Source of the DNA: Daphnia carinata
Lineage: Eukaryota > Arthropoda > Branchiopoda > Diplostraca > Daphniidae
Reading direction: 5' to 3'
NCBI RefSeq assembly: GCF_022539665.2
Contig: NC_081336.1
Coordinates: 682,001 to 746,000 of the forward strand
Length of the DNA stretch: 64,000 nucleotides
In this document: piece after piece, positions 10,661-22,362 of the stretch
How positions within the stretch are numbered: position 1 is the stretch's first letter
How the letters are laid out: each line of letters starts with the position of its first letter
Position numbers and translations under genes: made by a program
Notes under the pieces: generated by a model
The model's input: only the letters and a program-made list of their open reading frames with translations
Told to the model about the DNA's origin: nothing
The model's database searches: none

Positions 10661-10890
10661 AAAACGCCATGTCTTGGAATTAAACAAAAATTATACAGTA
10701 TATTCGAAATTGAACGCTAATTTTTAAAAAGCCATTCATTTTCTCGTCTACTGCGCCGTTTTTTAAATAAACGGAAAAACGGTGCAGTGCTCTTTGCGCA
10801 CCAACTTTTTGTTCATTCGTTTTTAACGTTTATTTCCTAACTTCAAGCTAAATGAGAGACTAACTTGATTTTATGACCTTTTGGTCTATT

Positions 10891-10980
10891 CTGAAACGTA
10901 TTTTCAACTAAATCTAAAATTTTGCAAAAAATTAAAAGTGGGAAGGCTATCGCCTTCTCACTTTCGACAAAATTTCTATT
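10891..10980. repeat. palindromic repeat unit, copy 2
   Basis: Same order as copy 1: GTATTTTCAACTAAATCTAA, then the palindrome AAAGTGGGAAGGCTAT...CTTCTCACTTT centred at 10949/10950 with one extra mismatch. Flanking bases also match copy 1, so it is a duplicated unit and not two independent hairpins. Confidence 0.6.
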
Positions 10981-11156
10981 AAGTGACACCTTTTGGAAAT
11001 CAATAAAATTCAAACGTAATGATTTAGAACTTAATACTTGCACGACAACCTTAACGTTCGATTCTAACAAAATATTTGGGTAAACTAAAAAGAAGCAAAA
11101 AAAAAAAAAATTGCCCTAGTTGTTACGGGAAAGAAATGTTTATAAAATAACGGCCT

Positions 11157-12566
11157 TCAATCAACGTTGAGTTTACGGAAGGATCCTTCAATACCAAAGA
11201 GTTCGTCAGACGTTTTCGGTTTACCTGGACGTTTCGACTCAACCGTCTTCATGTTGGATCGCTCAATCAGGAACTCGCGACGGTCTTCGCACTTTTTCTT
11301 CCAGTAAGCTATGTTTCATCGATAATTTTTTTATTTACATTTGTAATAAAACAACGCATTAAACAACGTATTAACTCACCAGTAAGCTCAGCTAACGACA
11401 TATTCTCGCCTCCGTATTCTTTGGGCAACACATCTTTCGATATTTCCTTGTAGAGGGATTCAAAATCTTCTCCGTGTACGCGCAACTGTTGCACAATTAG
11501 AAAACATTACATTGAATTAAAAATTTATAAACTTTTTCTCAATACCCTCTGCTTCATTTTGTCTTTCATGACGCTATTGATAAGATTGTTGATCAAATTA
11601 AAGATGGAAGGCGTGTGGATGTAGTTCATGCTCTTCGGACGGATTGGCGAAGCTTCCTAGCGAAAGAAAAACAAAAGGAATTTAATAACGGTTTGCAAAC
11701 AAGAGAGATTAAGTACCTCCCAACAAGGCATCAGCTTCTTGATCATGGAGAACGGCATAGCCGTAAAGTGACTCATGCCGTAATCGGAGAAATCGAAAAG
11801 CAACAGAATGCCAGTAACGAACATCTGCTCGTCTTCGTCACTCATTATATCCCAGACCATAAAACTGGCCCGTTGAATATTCTCAATCTGTTGTCAAATC
11901 AATATTGCACTCACATCATGGCTCAGAATCTTAAAAGTCTCGTTTTACCTTGGTTTTTGTGGGATCGTAAGCACCTGGTCGGATTAACACTACCTTACGA
12001 CCTTGATGATCATACCCGGGCAGAGGTAGAGTTCCCCTGCAAGATCAAGAAGATTTTAATTCACACTCATTTAGGGGGGGGGGAAGGTATGAAATTGTAC
12101 CCCAAACTCAGAGCTTCTTGATTTTCGGCAGACATCGGATCCCATCCGCTGAAAAATTCCGGCAGGGCACTGCGTAACGTCAACGTTAAGTCCAGCTTCT
12201 TTTTCGTCTTCTCCATGCTGTACTTGCAGCCGCGTAAATATTTCAACAGAAACTTGGCATCTAAGTTAACAAGCATGTAAATGAATAAACGTAAAACAAA
12301 CAAATATTCGAATGTTCAATTATCTTTCAACGCTAAACGTAATCTCTCATTATCTCAAAACTTAGCCGACAATAAAAAAAAAGTAATTCATTATGGCATA
12401 GCTGTTTACCTAGGGGCAATGCTTTTAAATGAGGTTGTTTCTTGACCCATTCGCGAAGAGCCATAACACTCTGAGTACGTAAATGTTCATCTTCCGACAA
12501 TTCCTTTTCGGCTTTCTCGATGATTTCAGGCTTCAATGTCGTTACGTAATCCAATTTTTCAGGCAT
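11157..12566 (-). CDS. CRAL-TRIO lipid-transfer protein 1 (clavesin/alpha-TTP-like)
   Basis: Seven exons, 12410-12566, 12101-12260, 11949-12036, 11717-11887, 11546-11656, 11380-11485 and 11157-11308, give an unbroken 314-residue protein (945 bases, phases 1,2,0,0,0,1). It opens with a CRAL-TRIO N-terminal helical part ([16 protein letters not shown] ... [21 protein letters not shown]), then the lipid-binding fold ([35 protein letters not shown]). It ends with a charged tail ([19 protein letters not shown]). Family members carry retinaldehyde, tocopherol or phosphoinositides in the cytosol; the ligand cannot be read here. The ATG at 12566 matches the other copies rather than an upstream in-frame ATG at 12611. 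A non-coding 5' exon ends at 12712 (GTAAGT donor). Confidence 0.9.
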
Positions 12567-12812
12567 GTTGGCGCTACTTTTGAAAATCCAGCTAAAAAAA
12601 CTATCCTGCAAAGCGATGTGAACCGTGAAAAGTTTGAAGCAGAGTTACGTAATAAATGACATCTACATCAATGATATTGGAACAGAAATAACAGACAAAT
12701 TTTCAACTTACCTTAAACTCGCAAAGTCATGTGAAAGACTAAACACTACAAGAGGCTGATGAAAAACTGCTATCTCATGCCCACGGCCGGTGGACACAAC
12801 TCGTTCGAGAAC

Positions 12813-12819
12813 TGATAAG
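12813..12819 (+). promoter_or_regulatory. GATA-type site upstream of CRAL-TRIO 1
   Basis: TGATAAG lies about 100 bases upstream of the non-coding first exon's donor. All four paralogues carry a GATAA/TTATC core at a comparable place. Confidence 0.35.
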
Positions 12820-13285
12820 AGAATGAGCTTTACATGTCGAGGTCATTAATACCTGGGGAAGTCTGGTACAAAAAAAAAATGTTCTGTATAGTTTTGTTTG
12901 CGGCTGATTTTCCGCGCAATTTAGCTATTAGCAGAGGGTGTAAGTAACAAAAATTGGTAGCCCCATCCCAACGCATTTCCGAAGAAAAGCGAATCAGTTT
13001 GGTTTTCACAACACGTGTACCAGTTTTCTAACAAAACTTTAAAACTTTTTCGTATACCAAGGTTTAGATGCACGTTGCGTACAGTGCAAGGTTCAACTTA
13101 TATAAGAAAAGATGGATAAGAAACATCGATTTTGTCCTGTAAGCTGATTGGTCTATTTTTTTTTAAACAAAACAAATATTGCAATCAGCGAAATCAAAAT
13201 GTCAATTTAATCACCATGGGTTAGTGCGATCCCCAAAAATTACCTGTGGTAATACAAAAATGTTTCTCCAATCAATAACAGATAT

Positions 13286-14700
13286 TCAATCAACGTTGAG
13301 TTTTCGAAAAGATCCCTCAATGCCAAATAATTCGTCAGAAGTTTTCGGGCGACCGGGGCGTTTCGATTCGTCCGATTTCATTTTGGATTGTGCGATAAGG
13401 AAATCCCGACGATCCTCGCACTTCTTCTTCCAATAGACTGTTCAAATAACATTTGCAGGATAATTGCAATCACGTAAATATTTTCATTTAACTAACCAGT
13501 AAGCTCAGCGAGGGACATGTTATCGCCACCGTATTCTTTGGGCAAAACCTCTTTAGAAACTTCCTTGTAAAGGGATTCCATGTCATCGCCGTGCACACGC
13601 ATCTATCGTAACATCGACATCCTTTTAGCAATTAAGGAAACAATTTTCTCTTCCCCTTTTTCGACGATTACCCTCTGTTTCATTTTGTCTTTCATGATAG
13701 TGTTCATAAAATTGTTGACCAAATTAAAGATGGAAGGCGTGTGGATGTAATTCATGCTCTTCGGACGGATGGGAGATGCATCCTTTCAAAGTAAAATGGC
13801 AGTGAATTCGCTGACTTTTTTTTTTCATTTGAAAATGCTAAATAAATTGCAAAAAGTTACCTCCCAACAAGGCATTAACTTTTTGACTGTAGCCAACGGC
13901 ATGGCGGTGAAATGGTTCATGCCAAAATTGGTCAAGTCGAATATTAAAATCATTCCGGTAACAAACATCTGCTCGTCCTCATCGCCCATTACCTCCCAGA
14001 CCATAAAACTTGCTCGTTGGATGTGCTCCAGCTAATCGGATCAACAAAGAGGAACATGTAATTTGTTGTGACGTATAACAATTATTAGTCTGCTGAAAAG
14101 ATTACCTTGATTTTATCTGGATCGTAACTTCCCGGACGGATCAGTACAACTTTGCGACCTTGGTGATCATAACCGGGCAAGGGAAGAGAACCTCTAGTAA
14201 TAGCCAATGAAAATAAATAGTTTTTCTTACAAGCACAAGATTGTAAGTGATGCAAATTATACCCCAGACTTAGAGCCGCTTGATTTTCACGAGACAATGG
14301 ATCCCATCCGCTGAAAAATTCCGGCAGAGCGGTACGCAAAGTTAAAGTCATGTCGATCTTCTTTTTCGTCTTCTCCATGCTGTACTTGCAGCCGCGTAAA
14401 TATTTCAACAGAAATTTGGAGTCTGTATTTTTTTTGCGGAACACGTAATGACAGTTGATTAGTATAGACACAAGTTTTAATAATTAAGGATTTAACGGCA
14501 TCCTTCAGTAAGTGGCCAGCAAAGGGATATGCTAATCGTTTACCTAAGGGCATGGCCTGTAAGTGGGGCTGCTTCTTGGCCCATTCACGAAGAGCCAAAA
14601 CACTTTGAGTGCGCAGGTGTTCATCTTCGGACAGTTCCTTTTCGGCTCTCTCGATGATTTCAGGCGTTAGAGTTGATACATAGTCCAATTTTTCTGGCAT
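13286..14700 (-). CDS. CRAL-TRIO lipid-transfer protein 2
   Basis: Exons 14544-14700, 14263-14422, 14106-14193, 13861-14031, 13672-13782, 13497-13602 and 13286-13437, the same seven lengths as copy 1, give 314 residues. Key blocks are [77 protein letters not shown] and [13 protein letters not shown] (stop 13286-13288). The non-coding first exon donor is at 14848. Close exon-by-exon identity to copy 1 indicates a recent tandem duplicate. It is probably a cytosolic lipid carrier; the ligand is unknown. Confidence 0.9.
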
Positions 14701-14902
14701 CTCTTCGTCTTCAAATCACCGGTAAATCTGCGAAGCAATAAAAAAATGTATTTAGTAGACGTTGAATTACAACATAGTTTGATAAGTAAGTGTTCTTCTA
14801 AAATAGTACGTTTGACAAAGAAATCTAGAAGATGGGGTTTTTGTTACCGTAAGCTGACGATCGAAGTAAAAGACTGAAAGGCCGATTGAATTAGGTGAGA
14901 AC

Positions 14903-14910
14903 GTTATCAG
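14903..14910 (-). promoter_or_regulatory. GATA-type site upstream of CRAL-TRIO 2
   Basis: CTGATAAC on the minus strand, about 55 bases upstream of the non-coding first exon's donor. Confidence 0.35.
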
Positions 14911-15187
14911 CACACAGCTTAATGCACTCGATTTGATTATTTTTAGACCGATAAGAAAACAGACTTTACATAGCGAGATTGGACACAACGATAAACATGT
15001 GTGCTTGCACGTTAATCTATTTAACCAAACACTAATTTTTCAAAGCAGAGTTCAATTTAGCGGACGGGATGACTTGAAACCAAAACCTGTGACAAAGACG
15101 GTTCGAAATTCTGTGCAAGTTAAGAAAACGTCACATTTAAATCTGCCTGATGACACGAAGTTCTTCATCCCGCGTAATTGTCTTCCT

Positions 15188-16557
15188 TTAATCGACGTTC
15201 AACTTGCGAAAAGATCCTTCAATACCGAATAGTTCATCGGATGTTTTTGGGCGCCCGGGTCGTTTAGATTCGTCCGATTTGATTTTAGATTGCGTAATTA
15301 AAAAATCACGGCGATCCTCGCATTTCTTTTTCCAATAAGCTTTTTTTTTTTTTGAAACAACAAATGTACGATCAATTCAAACTTGCTATGCCCCACGCAA
15401 CCTTAGTGGGTTATTAACTCACCCGTTATCTCATCAAGTGACACATTATCACCGCCGTAATCTGTAGGCAAAATGCTTTTAGGGATTTCCTTATAGAGGG
15501 ATTCCATGTCATCTCCATGGACACGCATCTATTACCGTTGTAGAAAACAATAGAAAAGATTAATGGAAAAATTAAATTATGAAGTTAGAAATAATTACCC
15601 TTTGTTTAATTTTGTCATTCATCAGGCTACTCATCATATTATTAATCGTGTTGAAAATAGACGAAGTGTGGATGTAGTTCAAGCTTTTGGGACGGATGGG
15701 AGAGGCGTCCTAATCCAAGGTTTCAAGTAATAGTCTTTTCAAAATTGAATAAATGGCAATTAGTCACCTCCCAGCAAGGCATCAGCTTCTTCATTGCGGC
15801 CATTGGCATCGCCGTCATGTGACCCATGGTGAAGTTTGCCATGTCAATAAGAACAACAAGGCCAGTGATAAACATCTGTTCATCTTCATCTGCCATTATT
15901 TCGTTGAGCATAAAACCTACACGTTGAACATCCTCAAACTATTCATTCAGTTGAAAACAAAAACGCGTTAAACTAAAAAGCAAATGCGAGAGAGGGAAAA
16001 GACGTACTTTACATTTAGCAGGATTGTTCACTCCAGGTCGGTTCACTACCACCTTACGACCTAGATGGTCATACCCTGGAAGCGGTAGAATACCCCTGTT
16101 TTTAAGACAAAATATGATTACTTTTACTTTAAAATAATCGTCAGTTTTACCGTAACGTCTTCAAGGATTACCCCATACTAAGGACGAGTTGATTCTCGGG
16201 AGTCATCGGATCCCAATCGCCGAAGTATTCCGGCAGAGCGGTACGCAAAGTCAACGTCATGTCCAACTTTTTTTTCGTCTTTTCCATACTGAACTTGCAT
16301 CCGCGTAAATATTTCAACAGAAATTGTGCATCTATTGTGAAAAAAAACGTTAACGAATGCAAAGGAAGCTACAAACAAAATACAAAAAGTAAAAAATTAC
16401 CTAACGGCATCGACTCCAAATGAGGTTGTTTCTTAGCCCACTCGCGGAGGGCCAAAACGCTTTGTGTACGTAAATGATCATCTTCCGACAGTTCCTTTTC
16501 GGCTTTCTCGATGATTTCAGGTGTCAGTGTAGTCACATAGTTTATCTTTTCAGACAT
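15188..16557 (-). CDS. CRAL-TRIO lipid-transfer protein 3
   Basis: Exons 16401-16557, 16172-16331, 16008-16095, 15768-15938, 15599-15709, 15423-15528 and 15188-15339 (TAA) give 314 residues with the family's exon lengths and phases. It is the most diverged copy. The lipid-pocket segment reads [20 protein letters not shown] and the loop before it changes from LIRPG to VNRPG, so its ligand may differ. MSEKINYV is taken as the start by comparison; an in-frame ATG two codons upstream (16563) is possible. The first non-coding exon ends at 16671. Confidence 0.88.
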
Positions 16558-16768
16558 TTTCACGCAGCTGGGTAAGCTATAAAAAAAACTGTTTAGAGAA
16601 AAAATTTAACAAATTCTTGATCAGATCACGAGACATGCGATGTCCAAAAACAAATAGCAGATTTTCTTACCATAAGCTTCACAACCGACCTAAGATTGAA
16701 ACGCTCAGTTGGTTTGTACAAACTGCTATTAAGATGCACGTTGTATTTTCGTGCCAATCGCTTTCAGA

Positions 16769-16776
16769 CTGATAAG
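16769..16776 (+). promoter_or_regulatory. GATA-type site upstream of CRAL-TRIO 3
   Basis: CTGATAAGG core about 100 bases upstream of the non-coding exon donor; a second GATAACG lies at about 16791. Confidence 0.35.
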
Positions 16777-16993
16777 GAAGTTTACCTTACGATAACGAGA
16801 TAAAAATTGTACAACAGCATGGACTTGGCCCATCTGACTGATTTGTGAATTAAGCTCAGGAATTAGATGATCGGACTTTGAACAAACTTAGGTTTTTTAA
16901 AAACCATGCCGAGTATTTCTGCCGTGTATAATTCAATGCCACAAACCCCAAGTTTCTTTCGCCATTCTAAACCCTATTAAACTAATTCAAGTT

Positions 16994-18326
16994 TCAATCG
17001 ACATTGAGCTTGCGGAAAGACCCTTCGATGCCAAACAGCTCATCCGCTGTTTTGGGACGGCCGGGACGTCTGCTCTCGTCCGACTTCACTTTGGACTGCG
17101 CAATCAGGAAGTCCCGCCGATCCTCGCATTTCTTCTTCCAATAGGCTGTGTGAAGTTGATAGCGTTAATTCAAATTCACTATGAACTAGAAAATGTACTC
17201 AACTAGTTAGCTCGGCAACGGACATGTTATCACCACCGTAATCCTTAGGCAGAATACTCTTCGGGATCTCCTTGTACAGCGATTCCATGTCGTCTCCGTG
17301 TATACGCAACTATAGAAAAACAATTCCTTGTTATCTGTGACATTCTGATTGATGAAATGATTACCCTCTTCTGCATTTTTTCTTTCATCATGGTGTTAAT
17401 CAGGTTGTGGATCAAATTGAAGATCGATGGAGTATGAATGTAATTCATGCTCTTCGGGCGGATTGGAGCTGCATCCTTGAATACAAAGCGATAAAGATCT
17501 TAGTTTGAATCCTAAAACAATAGAAAAAAAAAAGTAATACTTCAAAACAAGGCATTAGCTTTTTTATCATAGGCAATGGCATCGATGTAAAATGATTCAT
17601 TCCGAAGTCGGACAAATCGATCAGTATCACCATTCCAGTGATAAACAACTGCTCGTCTTCGTCACCCAACACTTCCGACACCATGAAACCTACTCTTTGC
17701 ACGTGCTCAAACTGTTTGATATAAAAAAACAAGCCCCAGCGTTACTTTTCTTTATAATATGATAATATTTTTTTAAATAAACACCTTGAATTTTGCCGGA
17801 TCGTGCGCTCCAGGGCGGGCCAATAGTACCCTACGTCCTAGATGATCATATCCTGGAAGCGGAAGAGATCCCCTAATTCCATCAAATAACAACTTATTCA
17901 GTCACTAGAATCTGATGAATTACGGGGAGTAATAATCCAAAGACTTACCCTAAACTAAGAATCGCTTGATTTTCGGGTAACATTGGATCCCAATCGCCGA
18001 AAAATTCCGGCAGAGCGGTGCGCAAAGTCAACGTCAAGTCCAATTTCTTTTTCGTCTTCTCCATGCTGTACTTGCATCCACGTAAATATTTCAGAAAAAA
18101 CTTGCATCTAAACAGAACACGCATTACTGTAATTTGAAAGAAAATAACAAAGACAAGTTTAATGTTTACCTAGAGGCATCGCTTGCAAATGCGGCTGTTT
18201 CTTGACCCATTCGCGAAGAGCCAGAACACTATGCGTGCGCAAATGTTCATCCTCTGATAATTCTTTCTCAGCTATTTGCAGGATCTCAGGTGTCAGCGTC
18301 GTTACGTAGTCGAGCTTTTCAGACAT
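16994..18326 (-). pseudogene. CRAL-TRIO lipid-transfer protein 4, 1-base deletion in exon 2
   Basis: Seven exons sit in the family positions: 18170-18326, 17949-18107, 17785-17872, 17541-17711, 17365-17475, 17204-17309 and 16994-17145. Exon 2 is 159 bases where the other three copies have 160. The missing base lies just after the acceptor (ATGCAAG where copy 1 has ATGCCAAG), so the frame runs into TGA within five codons. All other exons are open and conserved ([33 protein letters not shown]). The exon 6 donor is weak (GTTGAG). Either the copy died recently or the assembly lost one base. Confidence 0.75.
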
Positions 18327-18451
18327 GATTGCAATCCTTGTTCAATGGCTTTTGTCACCCACTGTTCTGTAAAACGTGACATTATTAATCTTGTAAACTA
18401 TTTCGCTAGGAGTAATTACACTTTGGTTCTAAAACAAGGGTTTCTCTTACC

Positions 18452-19325
18452 GTAAAATCCAGAATTGAAGTCGAGGGCTAAAACAGTCCACGCCATGTGA
18501 GCTGAGAAAGATCGTTATCGGGATATGAGTTGTGGCCGAAATTCGACCACGTCAACTTGATAAGCAATCTACTTTAAAAACGCGTATTGAACTTTTCAAC
18601 TCGTTTAAATTATCGACGATCACCCAAAATAAAAAAAAAACCGCCCAACCCCACCTTTGCCCACATAAATGCAGCCTTGTTTATATTTCTTTATCCGCCA
18701 ACTATAAACCTAAATCGGTGTATTCGACAAGAAACAAACACTGACAATGCAATTTACCTTTATCAGATGCAGTTAAGTCTCAGCCAATGGTAAACTGTTT
18801 ACGGGATGGAAGTGGAAACTCAACACGTCTACGAAAACTGGCGACTTCAGCTTATTGCTAATCTCTTACTATTCTTTTCCCGTACATCCTACAAGTTAAA
18901 ATATTACAATGCAATTTGATTTTATGAAACGTTTCCAGAATTAACACATCAGATCAAGAATTACAAGGAAATCAGTGACTTGCCACACGTAAAAGATCTT
19001 TGAAAGCTGGAACAAAAACAGTAGGGCCAGTCGTCACCCAATCTCAAATTCAAGAGATATAAAATAAAGTTAAATCACTTCAACTAAAAAATAAAATGCG
19101 ACGAGTAAATAAATTTTGCTATAATACCCGAATAAATAAACATGTACGGCTCCAGTAACTGAAACATGTTGCGTTCGTGCGTGACCCAACCATGAATAAC
19201 AAGATCCCGTTCCAGTCACCGGAGTCCAGCGCGTTATGTTGCGGTTGACACCACCTAGGTAAAATTAACACACTATAAGGTGCGCTAATCTGATTGACAC
19301 GCACGCTCCTATAGCAAATCAGTGG
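18452..19325. other. intergenic between CRAL-TRIO array and Kunitz gene
   Basis: Contains the upstream region of CRAL-TRIO 4, including a reverse GATA core (GTTATC) at 18514-18519. No further gene was seen. Confidence 0.4.
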
Positions 19326-19333
19326 TATAAAAG
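19326..19333 (+). promoter_or_regulatory. TATA box of the Kunitz gene
   Basis: TATAAAAG lies 82 bases upstream of the Kunitz ATG, which fits a short 5' UTR. Confidence 0.65.
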
Positions 19334-19414
19334 CTGCCAGCATTCACCCAGAATCACACACGAGTCCTTAACCGCCAAAAAGTGACCCAGCACAACATTC
19401 AAGATCTTACTGCA

Positions 19415-20252
19415 ATGTTCTCCCTGGTACAAACATCTCACCTAATTTATTAAGCAAATGTTTTATTAATTCTTTCTGGATTTTAAGGCAATTTTAGGTG
19501 CTTGTTTGGTATTAGTTACTACGCAAAACAGCCCACCTGAAGGTAACTATTACTCCGCATATCAGAAAGAAATGTGCCTAAAAATTCAGCCAACTAATTG
19601 ATCAATTAACTTGACAGATGTTTGCAGCTTGAACCGCGAAGTCGGAAAGTGCAGGGCATCAATTCAAGCATGGTATTTCGACAAAGCGAGTAACGAGTGC
19701 AAAACTTTCAATTACAGCGGCTGTAGCGGCAACGCAAATAATTTCAACTCGAAAGAGGCGTGCGACAAACGCTGCGCAACAACCACAAGTTAATACATGA
19801 ATCAATGTTTCACTAACACAATTCTTACGTTCACGTCCGGTTGTTGGCTTCCCTTCGTCGCAGATCCATGCAACTTGAAAATGGAACGCGGAGCATGCAG
19901 GCAATCCCTGGCTGCTTGGTATTTCGACGCGTCTGCTGGCCAGTGTAAACCCTTCACTTATAGCGGATGTCGAGGAAATGCCAACAACTTCTCCACGCAA
20001 AAGATGTGCGAAAGCAAATGCGCCCCATCTACACCAAAACCTGCACCCAAACAATCAGGTAAGTGACTTATTAATCAACCAAAAGTCAAACCTTTTACCG
20101 TTTATGTAGATGAGCAGGACAACGCACTGATAGAAATTGCAAAGCCGCTACTAGACGGCCTGGATAGAATTGTCCAGTACATCAGACTACTACAAGAACG
20201 TAAAAGAGAAAAGACAATTAGATTTGCACCTAGAAAACTAAAAGCAATGTGA
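19415..20252 (+). CDS. secreted double-Kunitz serine protease inhibitor
   Basis: Exons 19415-19426, 19488-19542, 19618-19788, 19864-20058 and 20110-20252 give 191 residues. A four-codon first exon plus exon 2 make the signal peptide (MFSLAILGACLVLVTTQ). Each Kunitz domain is one exon bounded by phase 1 introns, as usual for this fold. Domain 1 runs from VCSLNREVGKCRAS to KEACDKRC and domain 2 from PCNLKMERGACRQS to KMCESKC, both with six Cys. Both P1 residues are Arg, suggesting trypsin-like targets. Exon 5 adds a Lys/Arg-rich helical tail (LIEIAKPLLDGLDRIVQYI) that is not part of the fold. The domain 1 exon would reach TAA if its GTTAAT donor were not used, giving a single-domain form. Confidence 0.88.
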
Positions 20253-22052
20253 CTTCATTTCAGATATGAGAAGCAAGCTCAATACCGAGTCGGTCGTCGT
20301 CGATTCTGCCTAAACACTTGTGGATGTGGACGCCAAAACGCATCTCCACGGCTATCTATCGCATGCTTTCCTCCTTCCAAACGAGTATCTCTTCCTCTTT
20401 GAAGGAGTATTCATAAATATACTATTGCAAAAGACTGAACATTGTTTAAATTACGTTACATGGCGATCCTTGATCTGGCCAGCTATGCAGCATCAGCGAC
20501 GGCCTGTTCGTCCGCACACGGCGTGAAAAGAAAACAGGAAAGGTTAAGATTCGATGTAGGACAAATGCAGCACCTACACCAGCGTACACACAGAATTTAA
20601 AAAAAAAGCATACTCTGAGAGAAGGCGATGTAAATTGAAACTGATTTCTCCACGATTGTACGCGCTGCTAGAAGTGGCTCGTAGCGAATATTTTGCTCAG
20701 CTGCCGGCATTACAAACGAAACAAATTCCACACCTGCTGCTACCCAGGTCAATACCAACTCTGCAGATGAAAAGAAACTTTTTTATCAAAGTTAAACGCG
20801 TCTTAAGTTCATACAGTAGCAGAAATCTAAAAGAACTCTGCGTCATCATGACGTCAACTTCTGTTGAAATTTACAACCGTTTCACGCGTTTGTCCTCAGA
20901 CGTACATGTCGTTTAGAATACGTACTACACAAACATGCAGAAATAAAACTACCGTACCTTATTAAAATACTACGTCCACGTTGTTGAATCTTCAGGTGCA
21001 CGTCGCAAACAAAAGCTGCTCCATTTTCGCGAAGCTCACGTGAAAGGGAAAGACGCACAACTAGAGACATAGCGAAAGAGACAGCTCTCTCATTCGTGTC
21101 TGAATGTGCACTGACCAAATAATTCCTTTCTACGCCTCTTTTAAAGTCGTACGAAACCTTTTCTTTCTTACCGTTCCCTAAGTCGATGCGGAAGTGAGGG
21201 GAACCTTTTACACGTGTCGTAATAGCTTTCGCGTTTTTTTAAAGGTGACCTTACCTCTTGTTTTTGAAGGGGGGGGGTAAGGTTGGCAAGAAAGGAGAGG
21301 TAAGAAAGCTAATGTTTTAAACTTTGCAACTTTATTTCGTGCTAGTTCTTTTAATGGCGGCCAAAGCGAGGTATGGCATAACAAAAATCAGTTCGATTAT
21401 GGGCACAGTTATTAGAGTCCAAACAGATTAGACGGTAAATGTCCATGCAAACATCTGCTCTTTTTTAAATTCTAGGGCTTTGAGGTGTTATTATTTGATC
21501 AATTTAAGTTGTTTTGCAAGAAATTCAGGACATGCTTGACTAATTGTTTAATGTTCCATTGCCTCCCTCGTATTGGATGTTTTGAAAAATTTCATGGCCC
21601 TCTGACCAAACAGAAAGTGCAATAGTCCATGCAATGTAGAATGGTGGAGGAGCAAGCCTCCATCATGGACTGAAAACCTCAACTAACTACTTTCAATTTC
21701 AATTTGTCATTATGGAACTGTTGCTGACTAAACACTTCGATTGTCTTGGTTAGTGCACACCCAACACAGGAGATCGCCCTAGTCCGCGTAAGTTAATAAG
21801 AATTATTTTCTATTTGAAAAAATAAGATGCGCCGTGATTTCCAAATTAAGTCGATAACTTCTCGGACTCTCAGTAAAAGCAAAGACACGTGTGTAGTCTT
21901 CGTTATTAAGAGCGTTCTCTAAATCTGCATACAACTGTGTTATTTCGGCATCGATTCACACGATGAACGAAAAGAGTAATCGTACCTCGAGACGCACGTT
22001 AAATTGAGCAGAAGTTTATGCTCATTCCACTGAGTGTGCTGCAGTGGTACTT
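20253..22052. other. intergenic; upstream part duplicated near 31.7-32.1 kb
   Basis: No gene seen. From about 21080 the sequence resembles 31710-31900 (CTCATTCGTGTC, then a pyrimidine-rich stretch), so copy F2 duplicated with a kilobase of upstream DNA. Confidence 0.45.
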
Positions 22053-22116
22053 CATTAGCTCGCTTAGGTGACGACTGATGAGACGCTTGTACCTATTAAT
22101 TATCCTACGTCACGTG
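22053..22116 (+). promoter_or_regulatory. shared upstream block of the secreted family (F2)
   Basis: About 64 bases nearly identical to blocks before F3 and F4: GGTGACGACTGATGAGACGC, then CCTATTAATTATCCTACGTCA, ending in CACGTG. It lies 77 bases before the TATA box at 22193-22200. Confidence 0.6.
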
Positions 22117-22192
22117 TTGTGACTCGTTTGGACTCTACAACAGCAGCAGCAGGCCATCCGCCATAAACAGGTTGGCTGCGAGGACTAGCACT

Positions 22193-22200
22193 TATATAAA
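22193..22200 (+). promoter_or_regulatory. TATA box of F2
   Basis: TATATAAA upstream of a non-coding first exon; an intron then ends with ATTACAG directly at the ATG (22363). Confidence 0.65.
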
Positions 22201-22362
22201 GACCGCAAGATTCGTCCATTTGAGCGTCTCTTTTTCGATGAATCGTTCAAGTTCGGACGCTATTCAATTTCCTCCCAAACAAACCGCAGTGATTTCTACA
22301 TGGTACAAGAAATTTCATTGAATTGAGAATTTACTTTATTTTAAATACTTCTTTGATTACAG

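Noticed and set aside
11615-12121. 168-codon plus-strand frame across CRAL-TRIO 1
   Set aside because: Runs through several exons and introns of the opposite-strand gene and has no family sense.
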